Below are positions 22,156 through 31,945 of a DNA stretch of 64,000 nucleotides, in pieces. The stretch is from contig JAQMRL010000005.1 of NCBI GenBank assembly GCA_035578175.1, positions 56,029,722 through 56,093,721 of the forward strand. The letters are read 5' to 3'. Source of the DNA: Catonia carolina. Lineage: Eukaryota; Arthropoda; Insecta; Hemiptera; Achilidae. Position 1 is the first letter of the stretch. Every line of letters begins with the position of its first letter. The translations under genes were made by a program, and so were the position numbers. Under the pieces are notes generated by a model. That model made no database searches. It had not been told where the DNA came from and was given only the letters and a program-made list of their open reading frames with translations.

Positions 22156-22734
22156 AATAATACGATTGACTAAAAAGTATTGAAAATATTGATAGTTATA
22201 GCCGGTACTTCTTTTACCTACTCTGTTTTGTACTACGTGAGAAAATAAGTGCTACATTTTATATTCGTTTTAATGACTCTTCCATTTGAAACGTAGAAAT
22301 ACGTTGTCACTTTATTCACTGCGGGATTTAAAAGTAATCATTGGCTATACAACGTTTGGGTTTATCCATGTTATATTTATGTCCGAAGTTAGATCATTAT
22401 TGTGGGATATACTCGATTTTAGATCATCATTACTAGAAAAATAGACCTACAATAACTGAGATAAAAAATGTTTAAAAAGAACTTTTGTACCACAATTCTT
22501 TATCAGAGAAGTCTATATTTATTGTATAGTATGCCTCATAAATTCTTACAACAAAATAAAAAACATTTTTCTCTAATAATGTAATATTTTTTATGTAACA
22601 ATGTTTCTCCTGGTGGATATACCTTAAAAAAAATAAACACGAAATCGCAAGTTGATATTTATTACAAAATGATGCTGAATTTAAAAGAAAAAAACAATAG
22701 CAGTATAAGTTACTAAACAAAAAAGTTTGTTGGT

Positions 22735-22930
22735 TGCTTCGTTTTAGATTTCACATTATGCCACTGTGATGCAATAAATTAATTTACAAATAATTTTCGT
22801 GTGATTCAAGCCGTTTTTTCATATTTTGTATAAAAATTTTAAATTTATACGTTGAAATAAAAAGGTTTTTTTGAATGTGGTCGTTTGTTATGTACCTAAG
22901 CGCAGCTGTTAGACCTCGGAGAACCTATAA
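22735..22930 (+). repeat. Unclassified ~195-bp repeat, copy 1
   Basis: Shares blocks in the same order with 37208-37400: CGTTTTAG, TTCGTGTGATTCAAG versus ATCGTGCAATTCAAG, GTTGAAATAAA, and ATGTAC...GCAGCTGTTA versus ATGTAC...ACAGCTGTTA. No known family. Confidence 0.4.
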
Positions 22931-23868
22931 TAGTTTGGCTATTTGAGTTAAGTACTTCCGAGAAAAAAAATTACATTGAGAAAAAAGGTGTAGTTGTGTT
23001 TTGACAATAGTGATCAATCCCATTCAATTATTGTTTCTTTGAACAGGGCAGAAAAGGTTTTTATTACCATGTTATTCATAGAAAATTTTATCCTTGCCAC
23101 CACGATTTTCCCGGAAGAAAAGTTTAAAGTTTCGGATTTCCTGGGCGTTTATGTACCAGAAAAAACAAAAAAAATCCTTTTGCTCTTCGATATCTCTTAA
23201 TAGTTTAGACTGGCAATTTTCAGTTTTCCGGTACATTGAGTAAATGTTATCTCCAGGTTTTCCGGGATACTCATAAAAGTATCAAAAATGTATTAAAAAC
23301 ATTTCAAGTTTTTGGGTATGCCCAACAAAAACGTATGTTAACATTTTGATCCGAGACTTCCTTAATATTTTCAAAAAATCCCCAAATTCAGTTCAAGTAA
23401 TTTCAGTGTGAGTTAAAACTTTTGTCACGATATTTCCTGCGTGAAATCAGCCAGAACGCTTCATTTTTTTTCTATCTGCTTGCGCATAATATAAATAAAA
23501 CTGATTTTTACCCACTTTGGGGAGGGGTGCAACCCAGAATCTTCAGGTTTACAAAACTTATGTCATTTTGTACGCTAAATCGAATGGTAATCTCAGTTTT
23601 TCCGAAAGATATTTTTGGTCTCAAAGTTGTCGGGGATTGTAACACCCTCCAGGGGCGATATTCGAGTTTTCAGATTTTTACCGGAGGCTTGGGCACAAGA
23701 TGAATAAAAAAGGTCCTTATCATTTTTGCTTTCCAAGGCCTGCTTATGGGTTAGAATTTGTTTCAGTCAACCAGTGACCCTAGGAGCTATAATACATTAC
23801 AGTAAAGCTCCGATAAATGGCAATCTTATCGTACAGAACGCTCTATCAACCGTCATATTATTAAGCGA

Positions 23869-24810
23869 AAAAATCTGGTGTGAAACACTCACACAACTTT
23901 CTCTTGCCAATGCAAATAATTAACAATAAACCTAACATTAGTATTAAAACATTAGAAATGAACAAAAACTAACCTCAAAAACATAACCTTATTTTAATCA
24001 TGAGTGAATGACGCAAAATGACAATCGAACTCAGTTTGGCTTAAAAATACGGAAAATCACGCTTTCACGCATTTTTCTGTAGAGAAAAATGCTCTAAACA
24101 AAAGTTGTAGATCTTTTAATTTTCTATAAATTTAATTATATACACTTTTGTCGTAAAATACATACTAAGACCGAAATGTTAAAAAAATCGATTTTTCTCA
24201 CGTTTTCGTGAGAAAAAAAACAGAAAATCGCAAATTACCGCTAAACTAAGCGTTATAAAAAAAAGTGTTTGAAACAGAAGTTGTAGATTTTTAAATTTTC
24301 TACAACTTTTATTATATAAGTTTTTGCGCTAAAATTTATATTAAAGCCGTAATCTTAAAAAAACAACGTTTTTACGTGAAAACAGCCTCACCGAGAATTT
24401 CAGCAAACATGGCGCCTACCCTATCTTGTAGAGAATAAAAAATTGAGTAAAATAAGCGATTTTAAAAAAAATCGTAGGACCAGTTTTTGAGAAAATCGCA
24501 AAAAACTGAAAAATTATACGAATAAACTACTACTTCCGGTTGACCGATTTTGATGAAAATGTTCGTGTCGCGTCCGGTAGTGGTATGTAACTTAAGTTTC
24601 AAGTTTCAAGTTCGTACGATGTTCCGTTCTTGAGATATTCTGTTCACACACAGACACACACACACACACACACAGACCAATCGCTAAAAACATGTTTTTT
24701 GGGTTCAGGGGGTCTGAAAACGTATAGATCCGGTGAAAACTCGATTTCGAAAAATCGACATGAAAACAATACTTTCCTTCCTATATATTCATATAGGCAA
24801 GAGAAAGTAA
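23869..24810 (-). mobile_element. Element H, full-length copy
   Basis: On the minus strand: ACTTTCTCTTGCC at the 5' end, the GATTGGTCTGTG block, a GT/CA microsatellite at about 24647-24675, AAAATCGGTCAACCGGAAGT, an internal pair of diverged ~165-bp units, then subterminal GGCAAGAGAAAGT and the hairpin GTGTGAGTGTTTCACAC followed by CAGATTTTT. It is almost collinear with 30514-31507. No ORF. The structure (asymmetric inverted repeats, 3' hairpin, microsatellite core) matches Helentron-associated non-autonomous elements. Confidence 0.8.
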
Positions 24811-24878
24811 AAATTAAACAAGATTGAAAAGGCTTTTACGGCACTGCAATTCCGTAACAAGAAATATACTTTATTTTG

Positions 24879-24970
24879 TCATCAGTCTCTGGGCTGGTTT
24901 GATGCAAGTCTCCAAGCTGTTCTATCTTGCACAAGCCGTTTCATATCTACATTTCTGTAATACCCTACAA
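24879..24970 (-). mobile_element. LINE 3'-end fragment
   Basis: TCATCAGTCTCTGGGCTGGT and TTCTATCTTGCACAAGCC GTTTCATATCTACAT are shared with the minus-strand LINE end at 39825-39905. It lies between two copies of element H. Confidence 0.65.
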
Positions 24971-25310
24971 CTCATAATAAAGCCGCAATCTTGAAAAACA
25001 ATTTATTTACGAGAAAACAGCCTTGCCAAGAATTTCAACAGACATGGTGCCTACCCTATCTTATAGAGCATAAAAAATGTAGTAAAAGAGGCAATTTAAA
25101 AAAAAATTGTAGAAGCCGTTTTTTAGAAAATTGCAAAAAGTGAAAAATGACACGAATAAACTACCACTTCCGGTTCACCGATTTTCATGAAAATGTTCGT
25201 GTCATATCCTCTTGTAGTATCTAACTTAAGTTTCAAGTTTCAACTTCGTACGATGTTTCGTTCTTGAAATATTATGTTCACACACACACACACACACACG
25301 CACGCGCGCG

Positions 25311-25341
<31 letters not shown>

Positions 25342-25478
25342 AAACCAATCGCTAAAAACGTGTTTTTTTTTGGGTTCAGGGGGTCTGAAAACGTGTAGAT
25401 CCGGTGAAAACTCGAAAAATCGACATGAAAACAATAGGTTGCTCTCCTTCCTATATAATCATATTGGCAAGAGAAAGT
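24971..25478 (-). mobile_element. Element H, 3'-truncated copy
   Basis: Collinear with element H from AAAGCCGCAATCTTGAAAAA to the terminal ATTGGCAAGAGAAAGT, with a compound (CA)n(CG)n(CA)n tract at about 25277-25342. The hairpin end is missing. Open frames over the tract are repeat translations. Confidence 0.75.
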
Positions 25479-26295
25479 AAAATTACTGAAAACATTGTAA
25501 AATACCAGTAGCTACTATAATATTGAATTAAGAATTAAGTAACAATTTAAGGAACACACTGTAGTAGGCTTGGATAATACATAGATGGATAACAATCAAA
25601 GAAAATCGCGTTCTCTTTCCACATGGCTGCTCATCTTATTATTCGTTTTCGTCTTATACCTCTTTTCATCGTCTACGAGTATACATTACAATCTCTTTGG
25701 CATTATAATCAAATTATAATCATCATTATCATTATCATTCCGCATAACATTAATTCCGGCAAAGCAAAATGCAAGAGATCAAAATGAAAGATGAACGTAT
25801 TAACTACCTTTCATATTTTGTATGAATTCGTCATATAATTTTTTTTATAACAGATCTATTCATTTCAGCGTTAAGTTTATCTTCCTTATTGTATGTTTTT
25901 TTTATTATAATTACATAATTATTATAATTAAAGCATATATTCAAGGAACTGTAAGGTTTGTCATTATTCTATATTTATTTAATAACCTCTATCTTGTTAT
26001 TTAAGCTAAGATCATTAATGTTATAATGCTACAATGAATTGTTTGTTACTTTGTTTTTTACGCATGCATTTTAATGATATTGTTGTACAAATAGATGACA
26101 ATATATGATAAATTATTTTAACAGTAATAATTATGAAATTTATATCTGTAAAGAATTAAAGTTTTAATTAAATTTAAGTGTCATTTAATTAATTTAATTG
26201 TTTAATTAAAAAAGTTAATTTAATTATAGTAGCTGTATTATTTACTTTTGTATAAAACCGTTAGAATTTTTTAATTAATGATAAAATTATATATA

Positions 26296-26655
26296 TGTAA
26301 GGAGTCAGCTCCTACATATGATTTAAAATTCTCCCGCCTGAACTCAGAGAGTCGAAATTACAGAGCTCTAGAAGAACAAACAGCTGAGCGTTAATAAACA
26401 AGTGCAATACATAGCAATGTTCTTATTATAATTGAATTTAAATTAAAATAGTTATAAACCGTGTGCGAGACAAGATTGCGAAGAATAAACATTGAATGTT
26501 GTTTCTTGTGTTTTACAGGTATGTAACAAATGTAAATAACCTTTGTAATTTGCGAAATAATAAAACATTTCGAACTTGTGTTTTACAGTGAAACTTTTCT
26601 GTTTTATTCTTAACTAATCCGGGACCCACACGATAACTAAAATAAACTCCTATTA
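26296..26655 (+). repeat. 5' LTR of the compact retrotransposon
   Basis: Begins TGTAAGGAG and ends near ACTCCTATTA; the exact 3' limit is uncertain by ~2 bp because the shared sequence runs to 26657. It contains the doubled phrase CTTGTGTTTTACAG (near 26506 and 26576) and AATAAA words near 26483. No standard TGG primer-binding site follows it; AAAACAACATTTGCG does. Confidence 0.85.
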
Positions 26656-26683
26656 TAAAACAACATTTGCGTTTAGTCAAGCA

Positions 26684-27760
26684 ATGGACAAACTTAGATT
26701 TGAGTTTAGATTAAGAGGCACAGCAGATGGAAAAACGAACATCATGTGCATAACCTCAATTGAAACCGCCGATAAGCGTTTGTTAATTAAACATACAAGT
26801 TACAAAAAAGTAAAAAAAACACTTACAAAAAGGAACCAATACCGAAAAATTTGGATAACTATAGATGAGAACTTGAAAAAAGTGTACTTTGACAATGAAG
26901 AAAATCTGCAATTCAATGATTTTTTTTTAGAAGAAATTACACAGGGACATTTAGGAGAATCTACAATCACACAATCATCTGCAATAGAAGAATTATTGCA
27001 AAAATTATTAGAAGTTAATAAAAAACAAGAAAAATCTGCAGACAAAATAGCAAAAGAATTTATTCTGCAGAAATTCGACAATAAAACAGTCGATACAAAC
27101 CAGTGGATAAAACAGTATGAAGATGAATGTGAAAGATTTCAAATAATTCAAGATAAAAAAAAGATTGAAGTATTAAAATTCTTTTTAGAGAAAAACTGTT
27201 TAGACTGGTATGAATGTATACTAATGAAACTTACCATTAATTCGGAGTGGTCTGAATGGAGAAAAAAATTCTGTAATACTTTTGCAAATAAAGGTTGGTC
27301 TCCAATCAGGTATGCGATAACATTTAAATACCAAACAGGCTCTCTAGTAGAATTTGCTTTAAAAAAAGAAAAATTACTTCTGGAGACAAGAAAATCAATT
27401 GATGTTGGCACCTTGATTGATCTAATATCAGTAAGTCTCCCAAACTATGTGAGTGATAAAATAGATAGAAATGCACTGTTGGAAACGGAAGATTTGTACA
27501 ATGAACTAGGAAAATTAGAACACTTGGTCCATAAAAATACTGGTAAAGAAGTAAAAAAACAAACAGAATATACAAAAAAATCTAAATCACCTTGCGAAAT
27601 TTGTAAAGAAAAAACCAACAAAATCAGATTTCACCAAACTCAAGACTGCTGGTTCAAGGACAATATAGAACCCAAGAAAAAGGAAAATAAGGTAAATAGA
27701 AACTTGTTAGAGTTAAATGTAAATAGTGAAGATCCAAAAAACTTGGACACACACCATTAA
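26684..27760 (+). CDS. gag: Gag polyprotein of the LTR retrotransposon
   Basis: An intact 358-residue ORF starting 26 bp after the 5' LTR. Residues ~130-260 have the helical, W- and L-rich character of a retrotransposon capsid (for example 'NCLDWYECILMKL', 'WRKKFCNTFANKGW'). The C-terminal part is Lys-rich and holds a zinc-binding-like array C304-x2-C307-x9-H317-x4-C322, longer between the second Cys and His than the usual knuckle (x4). It would form the particle shell and bind the RNA. The last codons cover an A_AAA_AAC slippery site, and the stop lies 15 nt after it. The first ATG after the LTR is the natural start. The capsid call is by family resemblance, not search. Confidence 0.85.
   Translation: MDKLRFEFRLRGTADGKTNIMCITSIETADKRLLIKHTSYKKVKKTLTKRNQYRKIWITIDENLKKVYFDNEENLQFNDFFLEEITQGHLGESTITQSSAIEELLQKLLEVNKKQEKSADKIAKEFILQKFDNKTVDTNQWIKQYEDECERFQIIQDKKKIEVLKFFLEKNCLDWYECILMKLTINSEWSEWRKKFCNTFANKGWSPIRYAITFKYQTGSLVEFALKKEKLLLETRKSIDVGTLIDLISVSLPNYVSDKIDRNALLETEDLYNELGKLEHLVHKNTGKEVKKQTEYTKKSKSPCEICKEKTNKIRFHQTQDCWFKDNIEPKKKENKVNRNLLELNVNSEDPKNLDTHH
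27736..27742 (+). promoter_or_regulatory. -1 ribosomal frameshift site A_AAA_AAC
   Basis: The heptamer A AAA AAC is exactly in phase with gag (codons AAA at 27737-27739 and AAC at 27740-27742), 15 nt before the gag stop at 27758-27760. A -1 slip enters the frame that continues 'HTPLIEVKV' into the protease. That frame is closed upstream by stops at 27724 and 27727, so the overlap is short and the site lies within it. A downstream pairing structure could not be judged by eye. Confidence 0.75.
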
Positions 27761-27774
27761 TTGAGGTTAAGGTT

Positions 27775-28512
27775 ATGTTAAATGGTGACTTTGAGGCATA
27801 TGGACTATATGATCCAGGCTCAAATGTATCACTTATTAATGCAAAAATATTAAAACTGAAATTAAAAAATGAGCATGAGAAAAAACATAACGTCTGCATA
27901 AAATCAATTAATGGTGTTAATAATGCAGATTGCATGATAAAAATAAAAGCAAGAATAATGGATATGGAAGAAGATGTCTATGTGTTTGTAGTTAACAACG
28001 AAAATTTTAAACATGAATTTTTAATCGGACTAGACTTAATAAAAATATTTAAGCTGAGTCACGATAATAATTTAAATATAATCCAAAATAATACAGTTAA
28101 TACGGCTGTCAATGCTCCCTTTTCAAATGGTTTGAACGAACGATTGAACCAAACTTTGACTAATAAAATAAGATGTATAGTGAACCAAAAAAACAGGAAA
28201 ATAGCATGGACAACTGCTGCGCACGAATGTATAAAAAAATATAATGAAACTATACATACAGTGACAAAATTTAGTCCAAAATATCTATTAGAGGGTGTTG
28301 ATACATCAATAAAGCCAAATGAATTAAAAAAAACATTTTCACCAGAAGACCTGAAGATAAACAGAGAAAGGGCTCTGGAAAACAGCATCAAATACCATAA
28401 TTATAATAAAAAGAATTATGATAAAAACAGAGTTACCCATGAATTCCAGGAGGGCGAGTCTATATACGTGGAAAATGGTAACAAACTGAACAGAAGAAAA
28501 CGGATGAATTAA
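27775..28512 (+). CDS. pol: Protease joined to integrase C-terminal part (pol, deleted)
   Basis: The frame is open from 27730 and is probably reached by frameshifting from gag, not from the ATG at 27775. Counting from that ATG, the aspartic protease active site is 'LYDPGSNVSLIN' (D13), a variant of the D-[TS]-G triad with Pro, and 'FLIGLDLI' near residue 82 matches the second retropepsin block. At about residue 100 it passes straight into 'NAPFSNGLNERLNQ', the integrase segment with the last catalytic Glu, and then 'YNETIHTVTKFSPKYLLEG'. The ~1.5-2 kb expected between (RT, RNase H, integrase zinc and first two Asp) is missing, and the frame is kept. It stops early because of a single-base shift near 28496-28500. 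Confidence 0.8.
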   Translation: MLNGDFEAYGLYDPGSNVSLINAKILKLKLKNEHEKKHNVCIKSINGVNNADCMIKIKARIMDMEEDVYVFVVNNENFKHEFLIGLDLIKIFKLSHDNNLNIIQNNTVNTAVNAPFSNGLNERLNQTLTNKIRCIVNQKNRKIAWTTAAHECIKKYNETIHTVTKFSPKYLLEGVDTSIKPNELKKTFSPEDLKINRERALENSIKYHNYNKKNYDKNRVTHEFQEGESIYVENGNKLNRRKRMN

Positions 28513-28646
28513 GAATAGGACCATACCAAATCGAAGAAAAAATATCAGATTCGCTCTACAGAATTAACACAGGCCACAAGAAAAAGGAATCAAATCTGTT
28601 TCACATTTCGAAGCTGATCCCTAAGGACCACGATCAAGAAAAATGA
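28500..28646 (+). pseudogene. Out-of-frame integrase C-terminal domain
   Basis: The integrase tail continues in another frame from about 28500 to a TGA at 28644-28646. It shows the 'RIGPYQIEEKI' GPY/F-type motif and 'NLFHISKLIPKDH', typical of gypsy-like integrase ends. One base appears to have been lost in the A-run at 28497-28500. The sequence shows the break directly; when it happened is unknown. Confidence 0.75.
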
Positions 28647-28658
28647 ATTTTTCTCTCC

Positions 28659-28671
28659 GAAGGGGGGGAGA
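28659..28671 (+). promoter_or_regulatory. Polypurine tract
   Basis: GAAGGGGGGGAGA lies immediately before the 3' LTR, the usual position of the plus-strand primer in LTR retrotransposons. Confidence 0.8.
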
Positions 28672-29031
28672 TGTAAGGAGTCAGCTCCTACATATGATTT
28701 AAAATTCTCCCGCCTGAACTCAGAGAGTCGAAATTACAGAGCTCTAGAAGAACAAACAGCTGAGCGTTAATAAACAAGTGCAATACATAGCAATGTTCTT
28801 ATTATAATTGAATTTAAATTAAAATAGTTATAAACCGTGTGCGAGACAAGATTGCGAAGAATAAACATTGAATGTTGTTTCTTGTGTTTTACAGGTATGT
28901 AACAAATGTAAATAACCTTTGTAATTTGCGAAATAATAAAACATTTCGAACTTGTGTTTTACAGTGAAACTTTTCTGTTTTATTCTTAACTAATCCGGGA
29001 CCCACACGATAACTAAAATAAACTCCTATTA
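28672..29031 (+). repeat. 3' LTR of the compact retrotransposon
   Basis: Reads as identical to 26296-26655. Followed by TATA. Confidence 0.85.
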
Positions 29032-29329
29032 TATATAGTACAATATTATTAAGAATGTAAAATCATAAGAAAAATTGTCGATTCGTTAAGTGCGTGTTGA
29101 AAACCATTCAATGAAATTGTAATTAAATGCTTCTTGATAAGCAATGAATTTTGAGTTACTTGTAAATTTTCCAGGTAGATGTAAGATGGGAAGGGTAAAA
29201 ATAAATTATTGTGTTCTTATGATTTGTGAAAGCGTTTTTTGCTTGTATGCATTCGTTGGAATTTTGTAAGAAAGGTATTTGCAAATTTGTGTATAAGGTG
29301 TTTTTTATTAACGTAATGATGCTGGAGCC

Positions 29330-29409
29330 GAAATCGAGTTTTCACCGGATGTACACGTTTACAGAACGTCCCTTAACCCTGAACCCAAAATACATGTTTT
29401 TAGCGATTG

Positions 29410-29456
<47 letters not shown>

Positions 29457-30275
29457 TGTGTGTGTGTGTGTGTGAACAAAATATCTCAAGAACGAAACAT
29501 CGTACTAAGTTGAAACTTTAAACTTAAGTTAGATACCACTAGAGGATTCGACTCGAAAATTTTTGTTAAAATCGGTCAACCGGAAGTAGTAGTTTATTCG
29601 TGTCATTTTTCACCTTTTTGAGATTTTCTCAAAAAACGGGTTCTACAATTTTGTTTAAAATCGCCTCATTTACTAAATTTCTTATGCTCTACAAGATAGG
29701 GTAGGCGCTAAATTGGCCTTGGCAAATTGGCCAAGGCTGAAATTCTTGGGAGGCTGTTCTCTCGTAGAAAAAAATGTTTTTTTAAAGATTTCAGTCCTAA
29801 TATGTAGTTTAGCCCAAAAGTGTATATAATAAAGGTTTAGAGAATTTTAAAATCTACAACTTTTATTTCAAACATTTTTTTGTATAACGCTTAGTTGAGC
29901 GGTAATTAATGATTTTTTGTTTTTTCTTCATGAAAATCGGTAAAAAAAATGATTTTTTTAAGATTTCAGCCTTAGTATTGGTTTTACGAAAAAATGTACA
30001 ATAAAATTTATTGGAAATTAAAAGATCTACAACTTTTATTTATAGCTTTTTTTCTCTACAGAGCCTAGTTTAGCGTGAAAGAGTGATTTTCCGTATTTTT
30101 AAGCCAAACTGAGGTTGATTTTTATTTTGCATCATCACTCATGATTAAAATATTATTATGTGTTTTGAGGATAGGTTTTTGTTTATTTCTAATGTTTTAT
30201 TACTAATGTTAGGTTATATTATTAATTATTTGCATTGGAAAGAGAAAGTTGTGCGAGTGTTTCACACCAGATTTT
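29330..30275 (+). mobile_element. Element H, 5'-truncated copy
   Basis: Begins AAATCGAGTTTTCACCGGAT and contains a (GT)n tract at about 29411-29474, AATCGGTCAACCGGAAGT, the tandem units, and the 3' end GAAAGAGAAAGTTGTGCGAG-TGTTTCACACCAGATTTTT. It lacks the ACTTTCTCTTGCC end. Confidence 0.75.
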
Positions 30276-30310
30276 TAATAAAATAAAGCTTACTTAAATA
30301 TTGTTTTTTT

Positions 30311-30510
30311 CTTTTTTAATCCCTAATGTGTGTATGTTGCAATTTGTTAGATTGAAGAACGTTAATCAACCCTATAACCCAATGAGATGAGGATGATATG
30401 TATGTCGTGTAAATGAGGAGTAATAAGCTGTGTATGTAACAAGCTATGTAAGCTGTACAGACCCAGACCGACCATTCCTGAAGTGAACCCCAACCATTAA
30501 AGTACAGTTT
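30311..30510 (-). mobile_element. SINE family C, copy 2
   Basis: The minus strand matches the family C body: AACCCAATGAGATGAGGATG, ACAGACCCAGACCGACCATT, CCCCAACCATTAAAGTACAG (shown as plus-strand text). It sits between two copies of element H. Confidence 0.65.
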
Positions 30511-30513
30511 TTT

Positions 30514-30666
30514 ACTTTCTCTTGCCTATATGAATATATAGGAAGGAAAGTATTGTTTTCATGTCGATTTTTCGAAATCGAGTTTTCACCGGATCTATAC
30601 GTTTTCAGACCCCCTGAACCCAAAAAACATGTTTTTAGCGATTGGTCTGTGTGTGTGTCTGTGTGT

Positions 30667-30707
<41 letters not shown>

Positions 30708-31507
30708 TGTGTGTGTGTCTGTGTGTGAACAGAATATCTCAAGAACGGAACATCGTACGAACTTGAAACTTGAAACTTAAGTTACATACCACTACCGGAC
30801 GCGACACGAACATTTTCATCAAAATCGGTCAACCGGAAGTAGTAGTTTATTCGTATAATTTTTCAGTTTTTTGCGATTTTCTCAAAAACTGGTCCTACGA
30901 TTTTTTTTTAAATCGCCTATTTTACTCAATTTTTTATTCTCTACAAGATAGGGTAGGCGCCATGTTTGCTGAAATTCTCGGTGAGGCTGTTTTCACGTAA
31001 AAACGTTGTTTTTTTAAGATTACGGCTTTAATATAAATTTTAGCGCAAAAACTTATATAATAAAAGTTGTAGAGAATTTAAAAACCTACAACTTCTGTTT
31101 CAAACATTCTTTTGTATAACGCTTAGTTTAGCGGTAATTTGCGATTTTCTGTTTTTTTCTCACGAAAACGTGAGAAAAATCGATTTTTTTAACATTTCGG
31201 TCTTAGTATGCATTTTACGACAAAAGTGTATATAATTAAATTTATAGAAAATTAAAAGATCTACAACTTTTGTTTAGAGCATTTTTCTCTACAGAGCCTA
31301 GTTTAGCGTGAAAGCGTGATTTTCCGTATTTTTAAGCCAAACTGAGTTCGATTGTCATTTTGCGTCATTCACTCATGATTAAAATAAGGTTATGTTTTTG
31401 AGGTTAGTTTTTGTTCATTTCTAATGTTTTAATACTAATGTTAGGTTTATTGTTAATTATTTACATTGGCAAGAGAAAGTTGTGTGAGTGTTTCACACCA
31501 GATTTTT
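30514..31507 (+). mobile_element. Element H, full-length reference copy
   Basis: Terminal ACTTTCTCTTGCC (30514-30526), palindromic TATATGAATATATA next, a compound (GT)n tract at 30648-30727, and internal diverged units. Subterminal GGCAAGAGAAAGT lies at 31468-31480, and the hairpin GTGTGA-GTGTT-TCACAC at 31482-31498, followed by CAGATTTTT. The two inverted repeats are asymmetric: one terminal, one subterminal. No ORF of note. This copy has the clearest ends of the ten in the window. Confidence 0.8.
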
Positions 31508-31635
31508 ATTTCTGTTTTAAAGACAATTATTTGAGACCTAAATAATTAATGTAAGTGAAATAAACATTTAAGTACACCAACTATTCTAATGAAAATTAAT
31601 AATTCAAATATTTATTTACAATAATAATAATATTT

Positions 31636-31945
31636 TTTTAATACCTAATGTGCGTGCGTTGCAATCTGTTCAATTCAGAATAATAAGTAACCCTATGTCT
31701 GATGAGATGAGTATGATATGTATGACGTGTAAATGAAGTGTAATCTAGTACAGACTCAGGCCGACCATTCCTGAGAGAGTATAGTTAATTGAACCCCGAC
31801 TATCAAAGTACACCAGTAACCACTGTATTCAAATTCTTATAAAAGTAACAATCTTTACCAGGATTTGAATCACAGAACCTAAGTCTCAGCTGTAAACAAC
31901 TGACTTGTGGCGACGACTTTACTACTACACCGAACCGGAATTTTA
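31636..31945 (-). mobile_element. SINE family C, copy 3, with tRNA head
   Basis: The minus strand starts with a tRNA-like head (GGTTCGGTGTAGTAGTAAAG, then GGTTCTGTGATTCAAATCC as a B box) at about 31935-31860. It then has the family C body down to TTCTGAATTGAACAGATTGC. This copy shows best that family C is tRNA-derived. Confidence 0.7.

Larger units (their letters stand above)
26296..29031 (+). mobile_element. Compact gypsy-like LTR retrotransposon
   Basis: Two ~360-bp direct repeats (from 26296 and 28672) begin TGTAAGGAGTCAGCTCC and read as identical, with a constant offset of 2376. They bound gag, a protease-integrase ORF and a purine-rich tract. Flanks are TATA before 26296 and after 29031; because of the TA-rich site the duplication could be 4-6 bp. 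The internal part is only ~2 kb: reverse transcriptase, RNase H and most of integrase are missing. Identical LTRs imply recent insertion, so movement was probably supplied in trans by a full-length relative. Superfamily is inferred from protease before integrase and the integrase type. Confidence 0.85.

Noticed and set aside
26296..29031. Endogenous retrovirus with an envelope gene
   Set aside because: No third ORF lies between the integrase tail and the 3' LTR; it is a retrotransposon without env.
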